Origin: Pseudomonas entomophila L48
GTDB lineage: Bacteria > Pseudomonadota > Gammaproteobacteria > Pseudomonadales > Pseudomonadaceae
Length of the DNA: 64,000 bases
Direction of reading: 5' to 3'
Assembly (NCBI RefSeq): GCF_000026105.1
Contig: NC_008027.1
Coordinates: 2,928,501 to 2,992,500, forward strand
Below the pieces are notes generated by a model that made no database searches, had not been told where the DNA came from, and was given only the letters and a program-made list of their open reading frames with translations. Positions 10,243 through 20,064 of this stretch are shown here, in pieces. The first letter of the stretch is position 1. Each line of letters begins with the position of its first letter. The position numbers and the translations under genes were made by a program.

Positions 10243-10753
10243 GCTGATCGCGGGTGACCGCGGCGCCCGAGCCCTGCGCGATGGCGACCTGGCCGAGGCC
10301 TGGGCGGTGCTGGCCGAGGTGATGGACCCGGAGGTGCCGGTGGTCAGCGTGGTCGACTTAGGTGTCGTTCGCGACCTCGGCTGGCGCGCCGGCCATCTTC
10401 ACCTGGTCGTCACCCCAACCTACTCCGGCTGCCCGGCCACCGAGGTGATCGAGGGCGATATCCGCCAGGCCTTGGAACAGGCCGGTTTCGCCGCGCCCGC
10501 GCTGGAGCGCAGGCTTTCCCCGGCCTGGAGCACCGACTGGATCAGCGACCAGGGCCGCGAGCGCCTGCGCGCCTATGGCATCGCACCGCCTGCCGGCAGC
10601 GCCAGCTTGCGCGGCACATCGCCCACCGTGTGCTGCCCGCAATGCGGTAGCAGCCACACCGAGCTGCTCAGCCAGTTCGGCTCCACCGCCTGCAAAGCCT
10701 TGTACCGCTGCCGCGCATGCCTGGAGCCGTTCGATTATTTCAAATGCCTTTGA
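10229..10753 (+). CDS. paaD: PaaD, Fe-S assembly factor of the epoxidase
   Basis: A 174-residue protein with an N-terminal DUF59/MIP18-like domain (DPEVPVVSVVDLGVVRDL, then TPTYSGCPATEVI, about residues 32-75). The C-terminal metal-binding tail has four cysteines arranged CPQCGS...CRAC. In this family PaaD is needed for assembly or maturation of the epoxidase Fe-S component rather than catalysis. It overlaps paaC and precedes paaE by 15 bp. Confidence 0.9.
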   Translation: MRPGELIAGDRGARALRDGDLAEAWAVLAEVMDPEVPVVSVVDLGVVRDLGWRAGHLHLVVTPTYSGCPATEVIEGDIRQALEQAGFAAPALERRLSPAWSTDWISDQGRERLRAYGIAPPAGSASLRGTSPTVCCPQCGSSHTELLSQFGSTACKALYRCRACLEPFDYFKCL

Positions 10754-10768
10754 GCCGTGGAGAACACC

Positions 10769-11845
10769 ATGAGCCAGTTTCACAGCCTGACCGTCCGGCA
10801 AGTGCGCCAGGAGACCCGCGATGCGGTATCCATCGCCTTCGACGTGCCCGCGCACTTGCGCGATGCGTTCCGCTTCACCCAGGGCCAGTACCTGGTCATG
10901 CGCACCCGCCTGGATGATGAAGAAGTGCGCCGCTCCTACTCGATCTGCAGCGCGGTGCAGGACGGCGAACTGCGTGTGGCGGTCAAGCGCGTGCCAGGCG
11001 GGCGCTTCTCGGCCTTCGCCAACGAAGCGCTCAAGGCCGGCCAGCAACTCGAAGTGATGCCGCCGTCGGGCAGCTTCTTCGTGCCGCTGGACCCGGCGCG
11101 CCAGGGCAACTACCTCGGCGTGGCCGCCGGCAGCGGCATCACCCCGATCCTGTCGCTGGTCGCCACCACCCTGGCCAGCGAGCCCCACAGCCGCTTCACC
11201 CTGCTGTACGGCAACCGCGCGAGCAACAGCGCGCTGTTCCGTGACCGCCTCGAAGACCTGAAGAACCGATACCTGGACCGCCTCAACCTGATCTTCGTGT
11301 TCAGCCGCGAACAGCAGGATGTCGACCTGTACAACGGCCGTATCGATGCCGACAAGTGCGGCCAGCTGTTCTCTCGCTGGCTCGACGTGAAGTCGCTCGA
11401 CGCGGCGTTCATCTGCGGCCCGCAGGCGATGACCGAAACCGTGCGCGACAGCCTGCAAGCCAATGGCCTGGACAAGGCGCGCATCCATTTCGAACTGTTC
11501 GCCGCCGCCAGTGGCGAGGCACGTCGCGAAGCCCGCGAGACGGCGCGCCAGGTCGACTCGGCGGTCAGCCACGTCACCGTGATCAGCGACGGCCGCGCCC
11601 TGGCCTTCGACCTGCCGCGCAACACCCGCAGCGTGCTCGACGCGGGAAACGCCATCGGCGCCGAGCTGCCTTGGTCATGCAAGGCCGGGGTGTGCTCGAC
11701 CTGCAAGTGCAAGGTGATCGAGGGCGAGGTGGAAATGGACAGCAACCATGCCCTTGAGGACTACGAAGTGGCGGCCGGGTATGTGCTGGCGTGCCAGACC
11801 TACCCGCTGAGCGACAAGGTGGTGCTCGATTTCGATCAGCTTTGA
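10769..11845 (+). CDS. paaE: PaaE, NADPH-dependent reductase of the epoxidase
   Basis: A 358-residue electron-transfer subunit. Domain order is an FAD-binding ferredoxin-reductase domain (RRSYSICSA), an NAD(P) domain (GVAAGSGITPILS) and a C-terminal plant-type 2Fe-2S ferredoxin with cysteines in PWSCKAGVCSTCKCKV plus a final Cys in VLACQTY. It passes electrons from NADPH to the PaaA di-iron site. ATG at 10769 is preferred over ATG at 10757 because GGAGAACACC precedes it. Last gene of the epoxidase operon. Confidence 0.93.
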   Translation: MSQFHSLTVRQVRQETRDAVSIAFDVPAHLRDAFRFTQGQYLVMRTRLDDEEVRRSYSICSAVQDGELRVAVKRVPGGRFSAFANEALKAGQQLEVMPPSGSFFVPLDPARQGNYLGVAAGSGITPILSLVATTLASEPHSRFTLLYGNRASNSALFRDRLEDLKNRYLDRLNLIFVFSREQQDVDLYNGRIDADKCGQLFSRWLDVKSLDAAFICGPQAMTETVRDSLQANGLDKARIHFELFAAASGEARREARETARQVDSAVSHVTVISDGRALAFDLPRNTRSVLDAGNAIGAELPWSCKAGVCSTCKCKVIEGEVEMDSNHALEDYEVAAGYVLACQTYPLSDKVVLDFDQL

Positions 11846-11865
11846 GATCGAGGCACCTGTCTCGC

Positions 11866-11968
11866 TGTGGGAGCGGCCTTGCGTCGCGAAAGGACCGCAA
11901 AGCGGTCCCAAAACCCCGATTGCTGGGGCTGCTGCGCAGCCCTTTCGCGACGCAAGGCCGCTCCCACA
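11866..11968. repeat. Inverted REP pair, GGGAGCGGCCTTGCG class
   Basis: TGTGGGAGCGGCCTTGCG and its reverse complement flank a 45-bp centre that contains two smaller hairpins (GGACCGC/GCGGTCC and GGGGCTGC-type). It lies between paaE and the permease genes and could form a long hairpin in the transcript. Confidence 0.85.
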
Positions 11969-12041
11969 AGGAAATTGCAAACCTTCGGCAACACCCGCGT
12001 GACCTGAAAAAACAATTACAACAGCCAGAGAGAACGCCCCC

Positions 12042-12350
12042 ATGACACCCGAACACCTCGAAACCATCAGCAACCACCCCGCCTTCCAGCAACTGATCAG
12101 GCGCAAGCGCCGCCTCAACGGCTCGCTGACCCTGACCATGCTCGCCGCCTACTACGGCTTCGTCCTGCTGGTGGCCTTCGCCCCCGGCGTGCTCGGCCAG
12201 TCCCTCAACGGCGGAGTCACCAGTGTCGGCATGCTGGTGGGTGTGTTGATGGTGCTGCTGTCCTTCGCCCTCACCGGCGTCTACATGCACCGCGCCAACC
12301 GCGTCATCGACCCGCTCAACGACCAGGTCAAGCAGGAGTGCGCGCGATGA
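12042..12350 (+). CDS. DUF485 membrane protein, small partner of the SSS permease
   Basis: A 102-residue inner-membrane protein with two predicted transmembrane helices (about 24-46 and 60-82) and the DUF485 (YjcH-like) N-terminus around [12 protein letters not shown]. In many proteobacteria a YjcH-type gene is directly coupled to an ActP-type sodium/solute symporter. Here its TGA overlaps the ATG of the next gene. It probably belongs to the phenylacetate uptake system. Confidence 0.85.
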   Translation: MTPEHLETISNHPAFQQLIRRKRRLNGSLTLTMLAAYYGFVLLVAFAPGVLGQSLNGGVTSVGMLVGVLMVLLSFALTGVYMHRANRVIDPLNDQVKQECAR

Positions 12351-13909
12351 ACTGGACCGCCATCTCGATGTTCCTGGTGTTCGTTGGTTTCACCCTGCTG
12401 GTGACCCGCTGGGCCGCCTTGCGCACCCGCTCGGCCAGCGACTTCTACACCGCCGGCGGTGGCCTCACCGGCATGCAGAACGGTCTGGCGATCGCCGGCG
12501 ACATGATCAGCGCCGCCTCCTTCCTGGGCATCTCGGCGATGATGTTCATGAACGGCTACGACGGCCTGCTCTACGCCCTGGGCGTGCTGGCCGGCTGGCC
12601 GATCATCCTGTTCCTGATCGCCGAGCGCCTGCGCAACCTGGGCAAGTACACCTTCGCCGACGTGGTGTCCTACCGCCTGGCCCAGGCCCCAGTGCGCCTC
12701 ACCTCAGCGTTCGGCACCCTGGCCGTGGCGCTGATGTACCTGGTGGCGCAGATGGTCGGTGCCGGCAAGCTGATCGAGCTGCTGTTCGGTATCAGCTACC
12801 TCTACGCAGTGATGCTGGTGGGCGTGCTGATGGTGCTCTATGTCACCTTCGGCGGCATGCTCGCCACTACTTGGGTGCAGATCATCAAGGCGGTGATGCT
12901 GCTGTCGGGCACCACCTTCATGGCCTTCATGGTGCTCCGCCATTTCGGCTTCAGCACCGAGGCGATGTTCGCCAGCGCCGTGGCCGTGCACGCCAAGGGC
13001 CAGGCGATCATGGCTCCGGGGGCGCTGCTTTCGAACCCGGTGGATGCCATCTCCCTGGGGCTGGGGATGATGTTCGGCACCGCGGGCTTGCCGCATATCC
13101 TCATGCGATTCTTCACCGTCAGCGATGCCAAGGAAGCGCGCAAGAGCGTGTTCTACGCCACCGGTTTCATCGGCTACTTCTACCTGCTGCTGATCGTCAT
13201 CGGTTTCGGCGCCATCGTCATGGTCGGCACCGAGCCGTCCTACCGTGATGCCTCAGGCGCAATCATCGGCGGCGGCAACATGGTCGCGGTGCACCTGGCC
13301 CAGGCAGTGGGCGGCAACCTGTTCCTCGGCTTCATCTCGGCGGTGGCCTTCGCCACCATTCTTGCCGTGGTGGCGGGCTTGGCGCTGTCCGGTGCCTCGG
13401 CGGTGTCCCACGACCTGTACGCCTGCGTGGTGCGCAAGGGCCAGGCCAGCGAACAAGAAGAGATGCGCGTGTCGCGCCTGGCCACCCTCGGGATCGGCTT
13501 GTTCGCAGTGCTGCTGGGGCTGCTGTTCGAGTCGCAGAACATCGCCTTCCTGTCCGGCCTGGTGCTGGCGGTGGCCGCCTCGGTCAACTTCCCGGTGCTG
13601 CTGCTCTCGATGTTCTGGAAAGGCCTGACCACTCGCGGCGCGGTGTGCGGCAGCCTGGCCGGGCTGGTCTCGGCGATCGTGCTGGTGGTGTTGGGGCCGG
13701 CGGTGTGGGTCAACGTGCTGCACAACGAGCGTGCGCTCTTCCCCTACAGCAACCCGGCGCTGTTCTCCATGTCGTTGGCCTTCCTCGGTGCCTGGGCCTT
13801 CTCGGTCACCGACACCTCGGAGCGGGCGCGCGAGGAGCGCGGGCGCTACCTGGCCCAGTTCATCCGCTCCATGACCGGTATCGGCGCCGCCGGCGCCAGC
13901 AAGCACTGA
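12347..13909 (+). CDS. paaL: Sodium/solute symporter, probable phenylacetate permease
   Basis: A 520-residue SSS-family transporter with about 13 hydrophobic segments. Family motifs include [20 protein letters not shown] near the N-terminus and [20 protein letters not shown] in the core. The closest known types are acetate permease ActP and the P. putida phenylacetate permease PhaJ/PaaL. The location between the epoxidase genes and a porin supports phenylacetate uptake, but acetate or another carboxylate cannot be excluded from sequence alone. Start is the ATG overlapping the upstream TGA. Confidence 0.82.
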   Translation: MNWTAISMFLVFVGFTLLVTRWAALRTRSASDFYTAGGGLTGMQNGLAIAGDMISAASFLGISAMMFMNGYDGLLYALGVLAGWPIILFLIAERLRNLGKYTFADVVSYRLAQAPVRLTSAFGTLAVALMYLVAQMVGAGKLIELLFGISYLYAVMLVGVLMVLYVTFGGMLATTWVQIIKAVMLLSGTTFMAFMVLRHFGFSTEAMFASAVAVHAKGQAIMAPGALLSNPVDAISLGLGMMFGTAGLPHILMRFFTVSDAKEARKSVFYATGFIGYFYLLLIVIGFGAIVMVGTEPSYRDASGAIIGGGNMVAVHLAQAVGGNLFLGFISAVAFATILAVVAGLALSGASAVSHDLYACVVRKGQASEQEEMRVSRLATLGIGLFAVLLGLLFESQNIAFLSGLVLAVAASVNFPVLLLSMFWKGLTTRGAVCGSLAGLVSAIVLVVLGPAVWVNVLHNERALFPYSNPALFSMSLAFLGAWAFSVTDTSERAREERGRYLAQFIRSMTGIGAAGASKH

Positions 13910-13944
13910 CCACAAGAACAATGACACTGTCGGGTATAACAACA

Positions 13945-15177
13945 ATGAACCGCACGTCCTTCACTTCAGCTGCCTGGCTGGCCACTCTCGCCCTGCCCTT
14001 GCCGGCCATGGCGGACTTCATCGCTGACAGCCACGCGCGCATCGAGCTGCGCAACCACTACATCAACCGCGACTTCCGCCAGGACAACGCGCCGCAGAGC
14101 AAGGCCGAGGAATGGGGCCAGGGCTTCACTGCACGCTTCGAGTCCGGCTTCACCGACGGCCCGGTCGGCGTCGGGGTGGACGCCATGGGACAGCTTGGGG
14201 TCAAGCTCGACTCCAGCCGCGACCGGCGCAACACCGGCTTGCTGCCCTATGGGCCCAACAGTCTGGAACCCGTAGACGACTACAGCGAACTGGGCCTGAC
14301 CGGCAAGCTGCGGGTATCAAAGAGCACCCTGCGCCTGGGCACCCTGCAACCGATCCTGCCGGTGGTGGTGTACAACGACACCCGCCTGCTCTCGTCGACC
14401 TTCCAGGGCGGCCTGCTGACCAGCCAGGAGCTGGATGGCCTGACCTTCAACGGCGGCCGCCTGACCAAGGCCAACCTGCGCGACTCCTCCGGCCGCGACG
14501 ACATCGGCTACGGTGCCGCCAGCAGCGACCACTTTGACTTCGGCGGCGGCAGCTACGCCATCACCCCGCAGACCAGTGTCAGCTACTACTACGCCAAGCT
14601 GGAAGATATCTACCGCCAGCAATACGTTGGCTTGCTGCACACCCAGCCATTGGCCGAAGGCGTCAGCCTGCGCAGCGACCTGCGCTACTTCGACAGCCGC
14701 GGCGACGGCGCCGAGCGCGCCGGGCGTATCGACAACCGCAACTTCAACGCCATGTTCACCCTGGGCGTGAAGGCCCACAAGTTCACCGCCACCTGGCAAC
14801 AGATGTCCGGCGACAGCGCTTTCCCGTTCCTCAACGGCGGCGACCCGTACACCGTCAACCTGGTCACCTACAACACCTTCACCCGCGCCGGGCTCGACTC
14901 CTGGCAGTTGCGCTACGACTACGACTTCGTCGCGCTGGGTATCCCCGGCCTGAGCTTCATGACCCGCTACACCGATGGCCGCCACGCCGAAACCGCCACG
15001 GTCAGCAATGGCCGCGAACGTGAGCGCGACACTGACATCACCTACGTCATCCAGAGCGGCCCGTTCAAGGACGTCAGCCTGCGCTGGCGCAACGTCACCT
15101 TCCGTTCCGGCAACGGCCTGACCAATGCCGTGGACGAGAACCGCCTGATCATCGGCTACACCCTGGCGCTCTGGTAA
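13945..15177 (+). CDS. phaK: OprD-family outer-membrane porin (PhaK-like)
   Basis: A 410-residue outer-membrane protein with a clear signal peptide (ends LALPLPAMADFI, cleavage after residue 23 or so) and an OprD-type beta-barrel: ELRNHYINRDFRQ near the N-terminus and a terminal aromatic-ending strand, IIGYTLALW. OprD-family members admit small carboxylates, and the P. putida U PhaK porin has this genomic position. Probably co-transcribed with the permease upstream (35-bp gap) and paaZ downstream (25 bp). Confidence 0.87.
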   Translation: MNRTSFTSAAWLATLALPLPAMADFIADSHARIELRNHYINRDFRQDNAPQSKAEEWGQGFTARFESGFTDGPVGVGVDAMGQLGVKLDSSRDRRNTGLLPYGPNSLEPVDDYSELGLTGKLRVSKSTLRLGTLQPILPVVVYNDTRLLSSTFQGGLLTSQELDGLTFNGGRLTKANLRDSSGRDDIGYGAASSDHFDFGGGSYAITPQTSVSYYYAKLEDIYRQQYVGLLHTQPLAEGVSLRSDLRYFDSRGDGAERAGRIDNRNFNAMFTLGVKAHKFTATWQQMSGDSAFPFLNGGDPYTVNLVTYNTFTRAGLDSWQLRYDYDFVALGIPGLSFMTRYTDGRHAETATVSNGRERERDTDITYVIQSGPFKDVSLRWRNVTFRSGNGLTNAVDENRLIIGYTLALW

Positions 15178-15202
15178 CCGCGCCATATCAAAGGAGAACA
15201 GC

Positions 15203-17257
15203 ATGTCCGCCGCCCCTACCCTGCAAAGCTTCATCGCCGGCCGCTGGCTCGGCCAGCACGGCGCCCAGGCCCTGCGCAGCGCCCTCGACGGCCAGGTCCT
15301 GGCCTACAGCCACGAAGAACGACCGGACTTCGCCGAGGTCGTGGACTTCGCCCGGGCCCAAGGCCTGCAACAACTGCTGGCGATGGACTTCCAGCAGCGC
15401 GCCGCCCGGCTCAAGGCCCTGGCGCTGTACCTGGCCGAGCGCAAGGAACAGCTCTACGCCCTGTCCCACCACAGCGGCGCCACCCGCGCCGACAGCTGGA
15501 TCGATATCGAGGGCGGCAATGCCACGTTGTTCGCCTATTCGAGCATCGGCCGGCGTGAATTGCCGTCCGGCAACCTGGTGCATGAAGGCCCGGCGATCCC
15601 GCTGAGCAAGAACGGGCACTTCGCCGGCAGCCATATCCTGGTGCCGCGTGCAGGTGTGGCCGTGCATATCAACGCCTTCAATTTCCCGATCTGGGGCATG
15701 CTGGAGAAGTTTGCTCCGACCTTCCTCGCCGGCATGCCGTGCATCGTCAAGCCCGCCACCTCGACCAGCTACCTCACCGAAGCCGTGGTGCGCCTGATGA
15801 ATGAATCGGGCCTGTTGCCGGCAGGCAGCCTGCAACTGGTGATCGGCAGCACGGGTGATTTGCTCGACCGTCTGCAAGGCCAGGACGTGGTGACCTTCAC
15901 CGGCTCCGCCGACACCGCCGCCAAGCTGCGCGTCACCCCGAACCTGGTGCGCCACTCGGTGCCGTTCACCGCCGAGGCCGACTCGCTCAACTGCGCGATC
16001 CTTGGGCCGGACGTCAGCCCCGACAGCGAGGAGTTCGAGCTGTACATCAAGGAGGTGGCGCGGGAGATGACCACCAAGGCCGGGCAGAAATGCACGGCGA
16101 TCCGCCGCGCCATCGTGCCCGCCAGGCACATTGATGCGGTGGCCACACGCCTGCGCGAACGCCTGCGCAAGGTGGTGGTCGGCGACCCGTCGGTGGAAGG
16201 CGTGCGCATGGGCGCGCTGGCGTCCCACGACCAGCAGCGCGATGTCGCCGAGCGGGTGCGCATGTTGCTGGACAGTTGCGATCAACTGCTGGGCGCCAGT
16301 GACGGTTTCAACCCGGTCGGCGAAGGCGTGGCCGAAGGCGCCTTCTTCGCCCCGACCCTGCTGCTGGCCCGTGACCCGCACGCCGAGGGCGGCGCTCACG
16401 ACATCGAAGCGTTTGGCCCGGTAAGCACGCTGATGGCCTATGACGACCTCGACGAGGCGCTGGCCCTGGCCGCCCGGGGCAAGGGCAGCCTGGTGGCGTC
16501 GTTGGTCACCGCCGACCGCGCCGTGGCGGCCAAGGCGATCCCGGTGGCGGCGGCCTGGCATGGGCGGCTGCTGGTGCTCGACAGCGAGGCGGCCAAGGAA
16601 TCCACCGGGCATGGCTCGCCCTTGCCGCAACTCAAGCACGGCGGGCCCGGCCGTGCAGGCGGCGGCGAGGAGCTGGGCGGCCTGCGTGCGGTCAAGCACT
16701 ACCTGCAGCGCGCCGCAGTCCAGGGCTCGCCAAGCATGTTGATGGCAGTGACCGGCGAATACGTGCGTGGCGCCGAGGTGATCGAGACCGACGTGCACCC
16801 GTTCCGCCGCTACTTCGACGACCTGCACATCGGCGAGTCGCTGCTCACCCACCGGCGCACCGTGACCGAAGCCGACCTGGTCAACTTCGGCTGCCTGTCG
16901 GGCGACCACTTCTACATGCACTTCGACGAGATCGCGGCGAAGCAGTCGCAGTTCGGCAAGCGTATTGCCCACGGCTACTTCGTGTTGTCGGCGGCGGCCG
17001 GGTTGTTCGTTTCTCCGGGCGAAGGGCCGGTGCTGGCCAACTACGGGCTGGATACCCTGCGCTTCATTACGCCGGTCGGCATCGGCGACACGATTCAGGC
17101 GCGGCTGACCTGCAAGCGCAAGATCGACCAGGGCAAGACCAGCCCGCAGGGGCAGCCGCAAGGGGTGGTGGCGTGGGATGTGGAGGTGACCAACCAGCTG
17201 GGCGAGTTGGTGGCCAGTTATGACATTCTGACGTTGGTGCTCAAGCGGCCTGAGTAA
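15203..17257 (+). CDS. paaZ: PaaZ, oxepin-CoA hydrolase/3-oxo-5,6-dehydrosuberyl-CoA semialdehyde dehydrogenase
   Basis: A 684-residue fusion enzyme. Residues about 1-520 form an aldehyde dehydrogenase with nucleotide-site residues (ITFTG-like [11 protein letters not shown]), [13 protein letters not shown] supplying the catalytic Glu and [11 protein letters not shown] the catalytic Cys. Residues about 530-684 form a MaoC-like R-specific hydratase domain ([17 protein letters not shown], then [18 protein letters not shown]). It opens the oxepin ring and oxidises the resulting aldehyde. GAGAACAGC precedes the ATG. Last gene of the paa cluster. Confidence 0.94.
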   Translation: MSAAPTLQSFIAGRWLGQHGAQALRSALDGQVLAYSHEERPDFAEVVDFARAQGLQQLLAMDFQQRAARLKALALYLAERKEQLYALSHHSGATRADSWIDIEGGNATLFAYSSIGRRELPSGNLVHEGPAIPLSKNGHFAGSHILVPRAGVAVHINAFNFPIWGMLEKFAPTFLAGMPCIVKPATSTSYLTEAVVRLMNESGLLPAGSLQLVIGSTGDLLDRLQGQDVVTFTGSADTAAKLRVTPNLVRHSVPFTAEADSLNCAILGPDVSPDSEEFELYIKEVAREMTTKAGQKCTAIRRAIVPARHIDAVATRLRERLRKVVVGDPSVEGVRMGALASHDQQRDVAERVRMLLDSCDQLLGASDGFNPVGEGVAEGAFFAPTLLLARDPHAEGGAHDIEAFGPVSTLMAYDDLDEALALAARGKGSLVASLVTADRAVAAKAIPVAAAWHGRLLVLDSEAAKESTGHGSPLPQLKHGGPGRAGGGEELGGLRAVKHYLQRAAVQGSPSMLMAVTGEYVRGAEVIETDVHPFRRYFDDLHIGESLLTHRRTVTEADLVNFGCLSGDHFYMHFDEIAAKQSQFGKRIAHGYFVLSAAAGLFVSPGEGPVLANYGLDTLRFITPVGIGDTIQARLTCKRKIDQGKTSPQGQPQGVVAWDVEVTNQLGELVASYDILTLVLKRPE

Positions 17258-17281
17258 CCCTCGCCCCCTATCGTTTCGGAA

Positions 17282-17305
17282 CCACCCACGCCTGGGCGTG
17301 GGTGG
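17282..17305. terminator. Hairpin between convergent paaZ and lipase-like gene
   Basis: A perfect inverted repeat with 11-bp arms (CCACCCACGCC / GGCGTGGGTGG) and a 2-bp gap, 24 bp after the paaZ stop and 8 bp before the end of the convergent gene. No long T-run follows immediately, so it may act for both directions or by slowing polymerase. Confidence 0.65.
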
Positions 17306-17312
17306 GCCTGTG

Positions 17313-18317
17313 TCATTTTCCGGCGAAAGGGTGTTCGCCGGCGACCTGGGCAAGTCGACAGGCGAACATGCGGCTGTTGTGATTACGTATGCCACCTATG
17401 CGGTTCTGCAGGTCGAAACGCACATCCCTGACTGCTGGGTCGCCCTTGCCCGGCGGTTTAATGATGTCAATCGGCAGGCGCAAGTAGGCCAGCGCTTCGC
17501 CGTGCTCGAAGATCTGGTCAATTGCCAGCTCTTCGGTGTTCTGCGTACGGGGTGGGTTGGGCGTACTGAACCATCCCGTGACCGGCGAAGAATTGAACGC
17601 GATGACCTGCGAAACTTTCAGAGGGCTTGCCACGCTTCGTGGGAACGCATAAGCCAACTGGTGTGCCAGACCACCCCCCAGGGAATGACCGATGGCAACC
17701 ACCTTTACGTCGGAGGGCAAGCGGCCATCAGCAATACGTTTGCCCAGCTCGGCCGCAAAGGCCGGTGCCACCTGGTCACGCGTGACGCTGTATTGATCTT
17801 CGTTTCTCAACCAATCAGGGATGAACCAGCGGAAGTTGGATGTCCAGTCCTGATGCTGGTCGAAATTCGTCCCTCTGAAAACGATGGCAACCTGTGAGAC
17901 ACCTTTCGGACCGCGGTACTCCCAGACACTGAAGAACAGGCCTGACAGGTCTGCATGCTTGGCAAACTGCCGATCGGGAAAGCCCGTCCAGGCGTACCAG
18001 CCCGGCACCGTTATCAGTTGGTCGGCGGCTCTTTCACACGTTGGATCAAATGACTGCATCAACAGGCTCTTCTGCCGGACCGACTTGTTCTGGGCTCGCA
18101 ACTTGTCCTTGTAATCTGGCCACGAAAGCTCATAGGCGTTGGCAGCAAGCGCCACATAACCCCAGTAATCCTTGGCGTACTTGGCAATATCCTGGTGAAC
18201 CGTGTAATGCGATGCCCCAGGCTCCTTGACCAGGACCGTGTTCGGATCCTGAAACCAGGTGCTGCACCCCATCTGCATGGCAAGCGCAACCCACAACACA
18301 GCATTCCTAGTGTCCAT
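17313..18317 (-). CDS. Lipase class 3-like lipoprotein
   Basis: A 334-residue alpha/beta hydrolase with the nucleophile elbow VVAIGHSLGGGLAHQLAY and an upstream oxyanion-type segment VAIVFRGTNFDQHQDW, as in class 3 lipases. The N-terminus (LWVALAMQMGCSTW) looks like a lipoprotein signal with Cys at about residue 18, so it is probably membrane-anchored. The ATG at 18317 begins this signal; an ATG 60 bp upstream adds residues that do not fit. Substrate is unknown. It converges on paaZ and follows the KfrA-like gene on the same strand. Confidence 0.75.
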   Translation of the reverse strand: MDTRNAVLWVALAMQMGCSTWFQDPNTVLVKEPGASHYTVHQDIAKYAKDYWGYVALAANAYELSWPDYKDKLRAQNKSVRQKSLLMQSFDPTCERAADQLITVPGWYAWTGFPDRQFAKHADLSGLFFSVWEYRGPKGVSQVAIVFRGTNFDQHQDWTSNFRWFIPDWLRNEDQYSVTRDQVAPAFAAELGKRIADGRLPSDVKVVAIGHSLGGGLAHQLAYAFPRSVASPLKVSQVIAFNSSPVTGWFSTPNPPRTQNTEELAIDQIFEHGEALAYLRLPIDIIKPPGKGDPAVRDVRFDLQNRIGGIRNHNSRMFACRLAQVAGEHPFAGK

Positions 18318-18457
18318 GACGTGGCTCCCTAAGAAGTGGCGTATCGCCACTAATCTCTGGTATAGCACCCACCCCATGAAACCGTGATAGACCGCTTATC
18401 GGTCATTCAAACCCTTCCACAACGAAACCGTCGCTGCGCAATTCACCGACACGGCTG

Positions 18458-19264
18458 CTACGAGCGCCTCTCGGGTCCGCTCTCATGTCGCGCCAGTTGC
18501 CTGCCCTGTTCAGCCGTCAGTTCGCGCTCCGCTTCCAGGCGTTGGGTCTGCGCCTCCAATTGCCGGCGCATTTCTTCACTGGCGCCCTGGGCCTGGGCAA
18601 GGATGACGCGCAAGCCCTGCACCTGGGCATCGCGTTGCTCCAGCTGCTCACCCATCACCTTGCGCTCCGACTGTGCCTGGCGCTGCTCGGCCTGCAGTCG
18701 CTCATTGTCGCGGTGCAGCCGGGTCAACTCTTCCTGGCGATCGCTCATGCCCAACTGAACGGTCTGCAACTGCCCCTGCAACTGGCGAACCTGGGTCTCA
18801 TGGCGGCGCTGGTCCTGCTCTCGTTGCTCTCGGCTGCTGGCACGCAGATGCTCGATGTCTTCATGGGCCTGGCGGTGCTTTTCTTCCAATGAGCGGACCT
18901 GGTCTTCCTTGTCCGTCAGGCGCACCTGCAGTTCAACCAAGGCTTGCCGGGCCAGCTGCAGTTGCGACTCCAACGCCCGGCGCTGGTTGTCCACCTCTGC
19001 CTGGGCGGCATCGATGCGTGCCTGCCCCTCCTCCTGCAGTTGTGTCGCCAGTTGCTCCACCAACTTGCCCAACGGTTCGCTGAGGCTAGCCATGCCGTTC
19101 AGGCTCACGGGCTCCAGCTCTTTGAGATAACGATGGATCGTGGTTTTCGAGCCGGTATTACCCAACTCGATACGTACGGCATCGATACTCGGGTGCTCGC
19201 CACGGGCAATCAACAGCTGCCGCGCACGCTGCACTGCTGCCTTGTTTATCCCGGTCCTGGCCAT
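18458..19264 (-). CDS. KfrA-like DNA-binding protein with long coiled coil
   Basis: A 268-residue protein. Residues about 1-55 (MARTGINKAAVQRARQLLI, then GNTGSKTTIHRYLKEL) match the plasmid-type KfrA N-terminal DNA-binding domain. Residues about 60-255 are a continuous Gln/Glu/Arg-rich coiled coil. KfrA proteins autorepress and bind DNA at inverted repeats. A striking GTACCATGGTAC palindrome lies 18 bp upstream of the chosen ATG (19264). Chromosomal copies exist in Pseudomonas; no other plasmid gene is nearby. Role unknown. Confidence 0.78.
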   Translation of the reverse strand: MARTGINKAAVQRARQLLIARGEHPSIDAVRIELGNTGSKTTIHRYLKELEPVSLNGMASLSEPLGKLVEQLATQLQEEGQARIDAAQAEVDNQRRALESQLQLARQALVELQVRLTDKEDQVRSLEEKHRQAHEDIEHLRASSREQREQDQRRHETQVRQLQGQLQTVQLGMSDRQEELTRLHRDNERLQAEQRQAQSERKVMGEQLEQRDAQVQGLRVILAQAQGASEEMRRQLEAQTQRLEAERELTAEQGRQLARHESGPERRS

Positions 19265-19281
19265 GTCTGCTCCTGAATTCC

Positions 19282-19299
19282 GTACCATGGTACGTACCA
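19282..19299. promoter_or_regulatory. Candidate autoregulatory operator of the KfrA-like gene
   Basis: The perfect 12-bp palindrome GTACCATGGTAC (19282-19293) is followed at once by a further GTACCAT (19294-19300). Overlapping inverted repeats of this kind next to the start codon fit KfrA-type autorepression. Confidence 0.5.
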
Positions 19300-19337
19300 T
19301 GTAATTACGCGAATTCTGCACCTGCGAGCAAGCGATT

Positions 19338-19880
19338 TCAAGGTGTCGCAGGCATGCCCTTCACCTCGCCGCGTTGCAGGCTCTCCACGGTGTTGCCCAT
19401 CGCATCCCGCGCATCGAGGTCGGCGCCCCGCGCCTCCAGGGCCTGCAGCACCTCGGTGCGCTGGAACAGCGCGGCATACATCGCCGCCGTCTGCCCGGAG
19501 GCATTGTGCTGGTTCGGACTGCAGGGGGCATCGATCAGGCGCCGGGCGATACGCACCTCGCCCTTGAAAATGGCCCCCATCAGTGCGGTGTTGCCGCGCA
19601 GATCCTGCACGCAAGGGTCGGCACCGGCCGCCAGCAGTCGCTCGACGGTTTCGCCCTGGCCGTGATAGGCCGCCAGGATCAGGCCGGTATAGCCCTTCGC
19701 GTCACGCACGTTCAGGTCGAACCCGGCCTCGATGAATGTCTGCAGCATGGCCTGGTCGCCGCGTCGCGACGCGTCGAAAAAGTAGTCGCGCAAGCGCTGC
19801 TCGACGGCCATGCCCTGCGCATCTGCCTGAGCAGTCATCGTCGTCAGCCCGACCAGAGCCGCAAGAAACCATGCCCGCAT
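19338..19880 (-). CDS. ankB: Ankyrin-repeat protein AnkB-like, partner of periplasmic catalase
   Basis: A 180-residue exported protein: signal peptide about residues 1-22 (LVGLTTMTAQADAQ), then four ankyrin repeats, for example DAKGYTGLILAAYHGQGETV and DLRGNTALMGAIFKGEVRIA. It lies downstream of katB on the same strand, the arrangement of P. aeruginosa katB-ankB, where AnkB is needed for full KatB activity. ATG at 19880 is chosen because GGAGGCCACC lies just before it. A REP pair of about 90 bp separates it from katB. Confidence 0.85.
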   Translation of the reverse strand: MRAWFLAALVGLTTMTAQADAQGMAVEQRLRDYFFDASRRGDQAMLQTFIEAGFDLNVRDAKGYTGLILAAYHGQGETVERLLAAGADPCVQDLRGNTALMGAIFKGEVRIARRLIDAPCSPNQHNASGQTAAMYAALFQRTEVLQALEARGADLDARDAMGNTVESLQRGEVKGMPATP

Positions 19881-19930
19881 GGTGGCCTCCTCCAATGGAA
19901 CAGAACATCACTGATTGATTTGGCGCGACC

Positions 19931-20019
19931 TCTGTAGGAGCGGCTTCAGCCGCGATCACCCGCGAAGCGGGTATCAGACACCGCGTCGCCTGCATCGCGG
20001 CTGAAGCCGCTCCTACAGA
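19931..20019. repeat. Inverted REP pair, GTAGGAGCGGCTTCAGCC class
   Basis: CTGTAGGAGCGGCTTCAGCC at 19933 and its reverse complement ending at 20019 enclose a smaller hairpin (CCCGCG/CGCGGG-type). Located between katB and ankB. Confidence 0.85.
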
Positions 20020-20064
20020 GGCCCCTGTGCGAGCGGGCCCGAAGGCCCGCTCCTGGGTCACCCA

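Noticed and set aside
15188..17395. A 735-codon open frame on the minus strand opposite paaZ
   Set aside because: GC-rich codon bias leaves the antisense frame open. It lacks a family match by eye, is low-complexity His/Gly/Gln-rich, and paaZ is unambiguous.
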